Source: an uncultured Candidatus Saccharibacteria bacterium (GTDB taxonomy: Bacteria > Patescibacteriota > Saccharimonadia > Saccharimonadales > Saccharimonadaceae). From it: a DNA stretch of 5,717 nt. The translations under genes were made by a program, and so were the position numbers. The stretch is taken from NCBI GenBank assembly GCA_937990205.1, contig CALKRO010000075.1:1-5717 (forward strand), in the 5' to 3' direction. This document shows, in pieces, positions 1 to 4,668 of this stretch. Numbering within the stretch: position 1 is the first letter of the stretch; every line of letters starts with the position of its first letter. The notes under the pieces are model-generated. The model searched no databases, was not told the DNA's origin, and saw only the letters and a program-made list of their open reading frames with translations.

Positions 1-412
1 CATCGAAGGCCTCGCGGACGTGAAAAATCAGTGGCAAATCTTCGCGAATCGCGAGATCCAACATTTCTTCGAGCAACCTTCCCTGATCCAATTTATCATT
101 TTCACCGTAATGATAATCTAAGCCGACTTCACCAATTGCCACAGGACGATTATTATGTTCAAATTGAACATCTTTTCTAGGCTTGTCAAATTCATTGGGA
201 TGGATACCGTAACTCCAGAAAAGCTTGGTAGGATTTTGAGCGGCAAATTCGGCGGCCTTGAAAGAATCCTCGTGGTCCGTGCCGATACAGATTAGCTTTT
301 CGACCTGCTTTTCAGTGCAGGCGAGAAGAGCCTGAGATTGTTCTTCCGGCGTATAAAAATCCAGGTCATGCAGATGACAATGTGAATCGATAAGATACGC
401 CGGTTGAGACAT
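1..412 (-). CDS. tatD: TatD family metal-dependent hydrolase, N-terminal part (runs off left edge)
   Basis: This is the first 137 codons of a TatD-type hydrolase. The family are TIM-barrel metal-dependent nucleases and phosphoesterases, probably cytoplasmic. Visible family signatures are the metal-binding HxH near the start (D9-S-H-C-H-L-H, H11 and H13), GIHP at 69-72, GEVGLDY at 94-100 with the metal-ligand glutamate E95, and FHVREA at 130-135. Family members are usually about 250-265 residues, so roughly half is missing beyond base 1. The ATG at 412-410 follows the typA stop codon by one base, and its Shine-Dalgarno AGGAG lies inside the last typA codons. The two genes are therefore very likely co-transcribed and translationally coupled. 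The loop between GIHP and GEVGLDY is short. The family call is secure; the physiological substrate is not known from sequence. Confidence 0.93.
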   Translation of the reverse strand, partial: MSQPAYLIDSHCHLHDLDFYTPEEQSQALLACTEKQVEKLICIGTDHEDSFKAAEFAAQNPTKLFWSYGIHPNEFDKPRKDVQFEHNNRPVAIGEVGLDYHYGENDKLDQGRLLEEMLDLAIREDLPLIFHVREAFD

Positions 413-413
413 T

Positions 414-2252
414 CTAGCTCCTAGCTTCGCGTTTTCGCTTGATCGGATCTAGTTGGCGCTTGCGGAGACGTAGACTCTTCGGAGTAACTTCGAGAAGTTC
501 ATCATCGAGTAGGAAGTCGAGACATTGCTCGAGGCTGAGATTAGTATACGGAGTAAGCTGGATTGCGCCATCAGAGGCGTGGGTACGCATATTAGTGAGC
601 TGCTTTTCGCGACAGACGTTGATATCGATATCTTCTTTCTTATTCGAAAGACCGACGATCATACCCTGATAGACTGGCACCTGTGGTGGAATAAAGAGAA
701 TACCACGAGCCTGGACCATGTCGAGAGCATAAGCGGTAGAAGTACCAGTTTCAAAAGAAATCAAAACACCATTACGTTCTGGCTTATACTTGCCTTCGAC
801 TGGGCGGTAGCCCTTCGGGATGGAAGACATAATGACGGTACCTTTAGTATCAGTCATCAAGCTATTACGAAGACCAATTAGGGCAGCGGTAGAAATTTCA
901 TAAGTGAAACGGACGGCGCCACCAGAGGTAATTTCCTGAGCAATGAGATCAGCCTTACGAATGCCGAGCTCTTGCGAAACCGCACCGACATATTCTGGGG
1001 TGACTTCAATTGTAAGATCTTCAAATGGTTCACATTTTTTGCCATCAATTTCTTTATAGACCACTTCTGGACGGCCAGCTTCGAGTTCGTAACCTTCACG
1101 GCGCATAGTTTCAATCAAAACTGAGAGGTGAAGCTCACCACGGCCAGATACTTTGTAGCCGAGACCGTCTTGAGCAATCTTTAAGGCAATATTAGTTTCA
1201 AGCTCTTTATGGAGACGGTCAGAAATTTGGCGGGAGGTAGTGAATTCACCTTCTTGACCTTTGAGTGGGCTGGTATTTGGGCCAATATAGATACTGAGCG
1301 TAGGTGGCTCAAGTTCGATAGTAGGCAGAGCTTCTGGATTATCAAAGGCAGCAATAGTATCACCGATGTTCGCACTTGGAATACCAGTCACGGCGACGAT
1401 GTCACCAGCAAAAGCTTCGTTCACCTCTTCCTTACCGAGACCACGATAGACGAAGATACGATCAACTTTACCATTTTCGGTGGTGATTTCTGGTTCACCA
1501 TTATTAAAATTGGTCTTCACGATTTTAATCGATTGACCATGCTTGATATTGCCACGGAAAATTTTACCGATAGCGTATTTACCGAGGTAATTATCAGAAG
1601 CGAGTGAGGCGACGAGAAGTTGCAGACCTTTTTCGGAATCCTCATCGACCTTCGGTGAAGGGATATCATTGATAATCGATTCGAAAATCACGTGCAGATC
1701 ATCATCCAAATTTTCGGTCTTGCCGGCACGACCATCACGCGCGATAGCATAATAGATTGGGTAGTTAAGCTGAGATTCTTCGGTCGCAAGTTCCAAGAAA
1801 AGGTCAGAAATTTCGTCTTTCACTTCTTCGATACGAGCAGCAGGCTTATCAATTTTATTAATAATCACAACCGGCTTTAATTTAAGATCAAGGGCTTTCT
1901 TCAAAACGAATTTGGTCTGTGGCATCGGGCCTTCTTGGGCGTCCACCACCAAAAGTACACCGTCGGCCATATTCAGGGTACGTTCAACCTCACCAGAGAA
2001 GTCGGCGTGGCCCGGAGTATCGATAATATTAATTTTATGATCGTGGTAATAAACCGAGGTCTGCTTGGCGGTAATGGTAATACCACGTTCGTGTTCCTGG
2101 TCACCAGAGTCCATAATGAGGGTTTGGCTCATTTCAGCTTGGTTATCACGGAAAGTATTAGATTGTTTCAAAAGTGCATCCACCAGCGTCGTTTTACCGT
2201 GGTCAACGTGCGCGATGATTGCAACATTACGGATATTTTCTTTATTATTCAT
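414..2252 (-). CDS. typA: Ribosome-associated GTPase TypA/BipA
   Basis: This encodes a 612-residue translational GTPase of the EF-G/LepA superfamily, a usual length for TypA/BipA. The family binds the ribosome and acts in stress or low-temperature growth and in ribosome assembly. GTPase motifs are in order: P-loop AHVDHGKT (14-21), switch I RGITI (56-60), DTPGHADF (78-85) and NKID (132-135). Later TypA hallmarks are [37 protein letters not shown], the C-terminal LTNMR and the [14 protein letters not shown] ending. I chose the ATG at 2252-2250 because MNNKENIRN leads directly into the G domain and AAGGG (2257-2261) sits four bases upstream. The longer frame to 2414 is the antisense of a tRNA gene. 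An extended -10 promoter lies about 26 bases upstream. In the usual RGLIG segment the arginine-glycine pair is Ala-Ala (about 456-457). The stop is TAG; tatD follows after one base. Confidence 0.97.
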   Translation of the reverse strand: MNNKENIRNVAIIAHVDHGKTTLVDALLKQSNTFRDNQAEMSQTLIMDSGDQEHERGITITAKQTSVYYHDHKINIIDTPGHADFSGEVERTLNMADGVLLVVDAQEGPMPQTKFVLKKALDLKLKPVVIINKIDKPAARIEEVKDEISDLFLELATEESQLNYPIYYAIARDGRAGKTENLDDDLHVIFESIINDIPSPKVDEDSEKGLQLLVASLASDNYLGKYAIGKIFRGNIKHGQSIKIVKTNFNNGEPEITTENGKVDRIFVYRGLGKEEVNEAFAGDIVAVTGIPSANIGDTIAAFDNPEALPTIELEPPTLSIYIGPNTSPLKGQEGEFTTSRQISDRLHKELETNIALKIAQDGLGYKVSGRGELHLSVLIETMRREGYELEAGRPEVVYKEIDGKKCEPFEDLTIEVTPEYVGAVSQELGIRKADLIAQEITSGGAVRFTYEISTAALIGLRNSLMTDTKGTVIMSSIPKGYRPVEGKYKPERNGVLISFETGTSTAYALDMVQARGILFIPPQVPVYQGMIVGLSNKKEDIDINVCREKQLTNMRTHASDGAIQLTPYTNLSLEQCLDFLLDDELLEVTPKSLRLRKRQLDPIKRKREARS

Positions 2253-2277
2253 ATTGCCCTTATTTTTTACTCTGAAT

Positions 2278-2286
2278 ATTATACCA
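2278..2286 (-). promoter_or_regulatory. typA-tatD promoter, extended -10
   Basis: On the minus strand this reads TGG then TATAAT, a TGn extended -10 with a perfect hexamer at 2283-2278. Seventeen bases further upstream the -35 position (2306-2301) is TCAAAA, a poor match, as is common with extended -10 elements. The predicted start is near 2271, giving a leader of about 20 nt that contains the typA Shine-Dalgarno. The region overlaps the divergent tRNA-Lys promoter. Confidence 0.75.
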
Positions 2287-2294
2287 TATTTTGC

Positions 2295-2323
2295 TTGATT
2301 TTTTGAGAGGGTAGGCATATAAT
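2295..2323 (+). promoter_or_regulatory. tRNA-Lys promoter (TTGATT - 17 - TATAAT)
   Basis: A near-consensus sigma70-type promoter: TTGATT at 2295-2300, a 17-base spacer, and TATAAT at 2318-2323. The predicted start near 2330 is about seven bases before the mature tRNA 5' end. Its -35 box and spacer lie inside the upstream footprint expected for the typA promoter on the other strand. Confidence 0.85.
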
Positions 2324-2336
2324 AAGAGAGTACTCT

Positions 2337-2413
2337 GGGTCGGTAGCTCAGCAGGTTAGAGCACGGGCCTTTTAAGCCCGGTGTCGAGGGTTCGAGTCCC
2401 TCCCGACTCACCA
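2337..2413 (+). tRNA. tRNA-Lys (anticodon TTT), CCA encoded
   Basis: A full cloverleaf can be folded by eye. The acceptor stem GGGTCGG pairs with CCGACTC, with one G-U at the second pair. The D arm is GCTC/GAGC. The anticodon stem CGGGC/GCCCG carries the loop CTTTTAA, giving anticodon TTT. There is a five-base variable loop, and the T arm GAGGG/CCCTC has loop TTCGAGT. The discriminator base is A and CCA is encoded at 2411-2413. It is the only plus-strand gene in the window, is transcribed from its own promoter, and is followed by an intrinsic terminator. Confidence 0.97.
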
Positions 2414-2425
2414 CAGAGATTTTTT

Positions 2426-2451
2426 AAAAGAGCCTTTCGGGGTTCTTTTTT
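2426..2451 (+). terminator. Intrinsic terminator of tRNA-Lys
   Basis: AAAAGAGCC (2426-2434) pairs with GGTTCTTTT (2441-2449) through nine pairs, one of them G-U, around a six-base loop. The T run extends to 2451. It begins 13 bases after the tRNA 3' end and faces the minus-strand terminator at 2473-2501, so convergent transcripts are both stopped here. Confidence 0.85.
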
Positions 2452-2472
2452 GTTAATGAGATTATTTTAAGC

Positions 2473-2501
2473 AAAAAAATACCCGCCTTAGATAAGACGG
2501 G
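2473..2501 (-). terminator. Intrinsic terminator of the candidate ncRNA
   Basis: On the minus strand CCCGTCTT (2501-2494) pairs with AAGGCGGG (2489-2482) around a four-base loop. The stem has eight pairs, one of them T-G, and is followed by TA and seven T residues (2479-2473). It marks leftward transcription of the 2.5-2.95 kb region. Confidence 0.85.
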
Positions 2502-2565
2502 ACCCATAATAAATGGGATTTGAGCTCGCCTTATACAAGACGGGACCCACAGCAGGTGGGATTTG
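2480..2565 (-). repeat. Tandem pair of 43-nt two-hairpin repeats
   Basis: Two abutting copies, 2565-2523 and 2522-2480 on the minus strand, align without gaps at 32 of their first 40 bases. Each holds CAAATCCCA, a 5-bp hairpin closing with TGGG, and then a second hairpin of the form CGTCTT...AAGGCG. In the first hairpin the closing pair is C-G in one copy and T-A in the other, a compensatory change. The second hairpin keeps a T-G wobble in both copies. The copy nearest the 3' end gains two extra G-C pairs and a T run, making it the terminator. Confidence 0.85.
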
Positions 2566-3000
2566 TTGGAGGGGTATCCGCAGCCTTCTGATGTCTAGAA
2601 GATTAGTGAAGCCGAGGCTGCAAGTATGAAAATAAGTTGGGGGCCGAAAAGGTGGATGTTGCCAAAAACAAAAGAAAGTGAGTTTGCTCAATTTAAGAGA
2701 AATAGTGACTTCGGCCCCAACATGCCGCCAAGGTGGTGAACCTTATTTCTAGCTAAAAGAAATGGCAATAACTTTTAGAATAGAAAGTCTCACGACGCGA
2801 CACGCAGCGAGGTAGTAATGATTGGTAAAACTGCATGTTTTGTTGCTTGTTCTTTTTAGAAAATTAAGAGGGGTTTTTCAAATCCTCGCTAAGGAAGTAG
2901 CAAAAAACCTTGCAGCACAAAATATAATGCGTCTTTTCGTATACCCGATACGTTTAATATACTCAATCCACAAGATATCTGTGTTGCACGTTTATATTAA

Positions 3001-3019
3001 CAAAATTCCTTAGATTTTG
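3001..3019. other. AT-rich 6-bp hairpin downstream of the DUF308 gene
   Basis: CAAAAT and ATTTTG form a perfect 6-bp inverted repeat with a 7-base loop, 26 bases after the stop codon of the membrane protein gene. It lacks a clear T run on the minus strand, so it is at best a weak terminator. Read-through from this gene into the candidate ncRNA remains possible. Confidence 0.35.
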
Positions 3020-3044
3020 CAAGCATAAGCACAATAACAGGGGT

Positions 3045-3689
3045 TTATTTCTTTTTAGGGTCGACAATTTCCGCTTCTTCGACGTCATCTGGATTGGTTT
3101 CGGATTTTTTCGAACCGGAAAATTTGGAGACTAGATTATAACGATCGGTGAAATCTTGGACGTGTTTCTTCAGAACAATAATATTGATTAAATCCGAGAG
3201 GCCATAACCAATCATAATGAAGCCGATTAGCGACAAGGCAATGGCGGAAGCATCAAATGGATAGACGATAATAGCGACGCCGGCAGTCAAGGACAAAAGA
3301 TTGGTAATAATAGAGGTGATGTAAGCAGATTTGGAGACGTTTTTTAATTCCATAGTGTAGCCAATACGGGAAATTGCCGAAATCACAATGACGAGACCGA
3401 TAGTCATCGGGATAAGACTGAGAATACCTGGATAAAAGAGGAAGACGAGGCCAATAACAATAAGAAAGGCGCCGAGAAAATTACTAGAAAATAGACGGAC
3501 AAAGCGCGAATAGACTCGGCTCATAATCATACTAAAACCGGCGAGCAAAAATCCGGCAGCAAGTAGGAGACGTAAGAGATTGAGGGCGAATTCCGGAAAT
3601 AGTGCGAAGAAGAGACCGAACAGCACCATTACTACGGTAGTGGAGATTGCGGTATTGAGATAAGCGTTAATTTTATCTTGAATTTTCAT
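3045..3689 (-). CDS. HdeD/DUF308-type six-helix membrane protein
   Basis: This encodes a 214-residue integral membrane protein. Six hydrophobic segments fall at about 14-31, 33-55, 70-86, 88-107, 124-143 and 147-170. They form three helix pairs, each joined by a short turn with an aromatic-proline pair (F31-P32, Y86-P87, Y143-P144). This threefold layout is typical of the HdeD/DUF308 family, whose enterobacterial member is linked to acid resistance but whose biochemical role is unclear. The cytosol-like C-terminal tail (about 175-214) is charged, with an acidic patch DDVEEAEIVD and a lysine-rich end. The ATG at 3689-3687 is supported by GGAG five bases upstream and an extended -10 promoter. 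It is preceded by the kinase gene's terminator, so it is a single-gene unit. Family confidence is good from pattern; function is unknown. Confidence 0.8.
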   Translation of the reverse strand: MKIQDKINAYLNTAISTTVVMVLFGLFFALFPEFALNLLRLLLAAGFLLAGFSMIMSRVYSRFVRLFSSNFLGAFLIVIGLVFLFYPGILSLIPMTIGLVIVISAISRIGYTMELKNVSKSAYITSIITNLLSLTAGVAIIVYPFDASAIALSLIGFIMIGYGLSDLINIIVLKKHVQDFTDRYNLVSKFSGSKKSETNPDDVEEAEIVDPKKK

Positions 3690-3718
3690 GTTAACTCCAG
3701 TGTGATTTAATTACTTCT

Positions 3719-3727
3719 ATTGTAGCA
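3719..3727 (-). promoter_or_regulatory. Promoter of the DUF308 gene, extended -10
   Basis: The minus strand reads TGC then TACAAT (3724-3719), an extended -10 with five of six consensus bases. No good -35 is found 17 bases upstream. The predicted start is near 3712, about 23 bases before the ATG, with the GGAG Shine-Dalgarno in between. Confidence 0.65.
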
Positions 3728-3753
3728 TATTTAGAACATAAGGATTTTAACGT

Positions 3754-3785
3754 AAAAAAGAACCCCGAAAGAATCGGGGTCTTTT
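3754..3785 (-). terminator. Intrinsic terminator of the kinase-like gene
   Basis: On the minus strand ACCCCG and CGGGGT form the core of a stem around a seven-base loop, extended by AAAAG/CTTTT pairing beyond one bulged base, and followed by T residues at 3759-3754. It lies about 50 bases after the kinase stop. The flanking A and T tracts could make it bidirectional, but the T run is best on the minus strand. Its descending half is identical over 18 bases to the tRNA-Lys terminator. A small GCATC/GATGC hairpin (3786-3798) sits just before it. Confidence 0.85.
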
Positions 3786-3835
3786 GCATCAAAGATGCTA
3801 GGTAAAGAACAAAACTAGTTTGCGGCATGTCACGA

Positions 3836-4390
3836 TTATGCGAGAGCCTTTTTCGGTTCCCTTGCGGCTTTAATTGCCCTGCTGACGCTATAATACACTA
3901 AATTTAGCACTTCGGCGGGTGAAAGGTTATCCGTGACAATATACTCTGGCACCACCATAGTGTTAACCGACTCCATGAATTGATTGCAGAAGCCATCAAA
4001 AGTCAGATGATCACTCTGTAAGATGGACTTTTCGGACTTAGTACAGTCCATCCCGGCATTAATTGCGGTCTCTGCCCGAGAAACCAAGGTCATGGCCCTA
4101 TCGACATGTAGATAAAAGGACGCCGTAGGTCTAGGTAGCATGGCCTGATATTCTTTTAGCACCGGCTTGGGAACATAAGTAGAACGCGCATACTTCTTAG
4201 CTAATTCATAATACGGCTTTAATGAATCTAAAATTACATTTCCAAAATTACCATGCGCTAAGACGTAAAGCTCTTCCTTTGTTAAACTCTGACCATCCAT
4301 GATCTTCCAACCTGCCCCCAAACGAGACTTTAATCCTTTTGCCAAAGTGCTTTTTCCTACATACGGTAGGCCCTCAATATAAACCAACAT
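3836..4390 (-). CDS. P-loop kinase-like protein (small nucleoside/nucleotide kinase fold)
   Basis: This encodes a 184-residue protein with a Walker A motif GLPYVGKST at residues 7-15, directly after a first beta strand (LVYIE). That is the layout of thymidylate, deoxynucleoside and other small-molecule kinases. A later FYLHVDRAMTLVSRA segment (about 105-119) resembles the strand-helix of such kinases that ends in a run like D-P-E-x-A. I see no DR[YF] motif of thymidylate kinases, so the substrate is open. An ATG at 4411 is in frame, but AGGAGG (4404-4399) stands eight bases before the ATG at 4390-4388, so I take the latter as the start. The in-frame upstream codons would themselves contain the Shine-Dalgarno. 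The gene has its own promoter and terminator, sits between tRNA-Val and the DUF308 gene, and has an unusually strong Shine-Dalgarno for this window. Confidence 0.72.
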   Translation of the reverse strand: MLVYIEGLPYVGKSTLAKGLKSRLGAGWKIMDGQSLTKEELYVLAHGNFGNVILDSLKPYYELAKKYARSTYVPKPVLKEYQAMLPRPTASFYLHVDRAMTLVSRAETAINAGMDCTKSEKSILQSDHLTFDGFCNQFMESVNTMVVPEYIVTDNLSPAEVLNLVYYSVSRAIKAAREPKKALA

Positions 4391-4398
4391 AACTTCCC

Positions 4399-4404
4399 CC
4401 TCCT
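4399..4404 (-). promoter_or_regulatory. Shine-Dalgarno that decides the kinase start
   Basis: The minus strand reads AGGAGG followed by GGGAAGTT and then ATG at 4390, an ideal eight-base spacing. The alternative ATG at 4411 has only an A/T-rich upstream with no such site. Other genes here use weaker sites (AAGGG, GGAG, AAAGG). Confidence 0.85.
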
Positions 4405-4444
4405 GTTTCATTTTTTGAGTAATAAAAAACTAGTTACAACATAT

Positions 4445-4450
4445 ATTATA
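4445..4450 (-). promoter_or_regulatory. Promoter of the kinase-like gene (-10 TATAAT, extended)
   Basis: The minus strand reads TGT then TATAAT (4450-4445), an extended -10 with a perfect hexamer. At 17 bases upstream lies TTGTGT, a partial -35. A consensus TTGACA (4464-4459) is also present but only eight bases from this -10, too close to act with it. The predicted start is near 4438, right before the palindrome AACTAGTT at 4428-4435. Confidence 0.75.
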
Positions 4451-4471
4451 ACACAAAATGTCAAGAAACAC

Positions 4472-4492
4472 AAAAAAACAGGCCTTAGCCTG
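4472..4492 (-). terminator. Intrinsic terminator of tRNA-Val
   Basis: On the minus strand CAGGC (4492-4488), loop TAAG and GCCTG (4483-4479) form a perfect 5-bp stem followed by seven T residues (4478-4472). It starts seven bases after the tRNA CCA end and separates the tRNA from the kinase promoter. Confidence 0.9.
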
Positions 4493-4498
4493 AATTAC

Positions 4499-4575
4499 TG
4501 GTGGACGATAGAGGATTTGAACCTCTGACCTCGTCTACGTCAAAGACGCGCTCTAGCCAACTGAGCTAATCGTCC
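4499..4575 (-). tRNA. tRNA-Val (anticodon GAC), CCA encoded
   Basis: The cloverleaf folds cleanly on the minus strand. The acceptor stem GGACGAT pairs perfectly with ATCGTCC. The D arm is GCTC/GAGC. The anticodon stem CGTCT/AGACG carries loop TTGACGT, giving anticodon GAC. The T arm AGAGG/CCTCT has loop TTCAAAT. The discriminator base is A and CCA is encoded at 4501-4499. It is flanked by its own promoter and terminator. Confidence 0.97.
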
Positions 4576-4584
4576 AGCAAATTT

Positions 4585-4613
4585 ATTATATGATATTTAA
4601 GCGAAGATTTCAA
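4585..4613 (-). promoter_or_regulatory. tRNA-Val promoter (TTGAAA - 17 - TATAAT)
   Basis: On the minus strand TTGAAA (4613-4608), a 17-base spacer and TATAAT (4590-4585) make a near-consensus promoter. The predicted start near 4578 leaves only about three bases before the mature tRNA, so almost no 5' trimming would be needed. Confidence 0.85.
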
Positions 4614-4620
4614 CCATAAT

Positions 4621-4658
4621 TTAATTAAAAGAAAAAGACCCCCGTGAGGAGGTCTTTT
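4621..4658 (-). terminator. Intrinsic terminator of the surface protein gene
   Basis: On the minus strand AAAAGACC (4658-4651) pairs with GGTCTTTT (4640-4633), an 8-bp stem with a G/C-rich loop. It is followed by a T-rich tail (TTCTTTTAATTAA, to 4621). It begins about 10 bases after the stop codon at 4669. Confidence 0.85.
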
Positions 4659-4668
4659 AGAATCAATC

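Larger units (their letters stand above)
2473..2946 (-). ncRNA. Candidate large structured noncoding RNA, family not recognised
   Basis: No credible protein gene lies here, but the stretch is dense with complementary segments (plus-strand positions). Long-range helices: 2941-2946 with 2572-2577 (6 bp), 2909-2916 with 2617-2624 (8 bp), 2884-2890 with 2806-2812 (7 bp), and 2636-2648 with 2710-2721 (12 bp, one bulge). Hairpins: 2827-2841, 2746-2786 (TTTCTA/TAGAAA plus CTAAAAG/CTTTTAG), 2730-2744, and 2585-2601 (5-bp stem, 7-base loop). A 6-bp pairing of 2580-2585 with 2616-2621 competes with the 8-bp helix. Some stems hold G-U pairs when read on the minus strand but C-A mismatches on the plus strand. 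The 3' end is set by a strong terminator. The 5' end is uncertain: TTGAGT, 17 bases, TATACG is a possible promoter but would start transcription inside the outermost helix. I found no tmRNA T-loop, no RNase P CR-I or CR-V sequence, and no SRP core. Confidence 0.55.

Noticed and set aside
439..2306. Several plus-strand open frames within typA
   Set aside because: They are reverse-strand shadows of the well-supported typA reading frame.
2253..2414. N-terminal extension of TypA by 54 residues (beginning MVSREGLEPSTPGLKG)
   Set aside because: These codons are the antisense of the tRNA-Lys gene and its promoter; the typA promoter and Shine-Dalgarno lie downstream of that start.
2480..2565. CRISPR-like array
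   Set aside because: Only two abutting copies without spacers, each a double hairpin, and no cas gene nearby.
2488..2691. 67-residue minus-strand open frame
   Set aside because: It covers the terminator hairpins and paired segments of the candidate ncRNA, has Cys/Pro/His-rich low-quality composition and no Shine-Dalgarno.
2473..2946. Assignment as canonical tmRNA, RNase P RNA, SRP RNA or 6S RNA
   Set aside because: The T-loop and tRNA-like domain, GAGGAAAGUC and ACAGAA..GGCUU, and GGAAG-type SRP core were searched by eye on both strands and not found.
2822..3013. 63-residue plus-strand open frame
   Set aside because: It has no convincing ribosome binding site, overlaps the structured minus-strand RNA and resembles no family I know.
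4391..4411. Upstream ATG at 4411 as start of the kinase gene
   Set aside because: The AGGAGG Shine-Dalgarno lies inside this extension and is ideally spaced for the ATG at 4390.
4459..4464. Consensus TTGACA as the -35 of the kinase promoter
   Set aside because: It is only eight bases from the TATAAT, and no -10-like hexamer exists 16-18 bases downstream of it.
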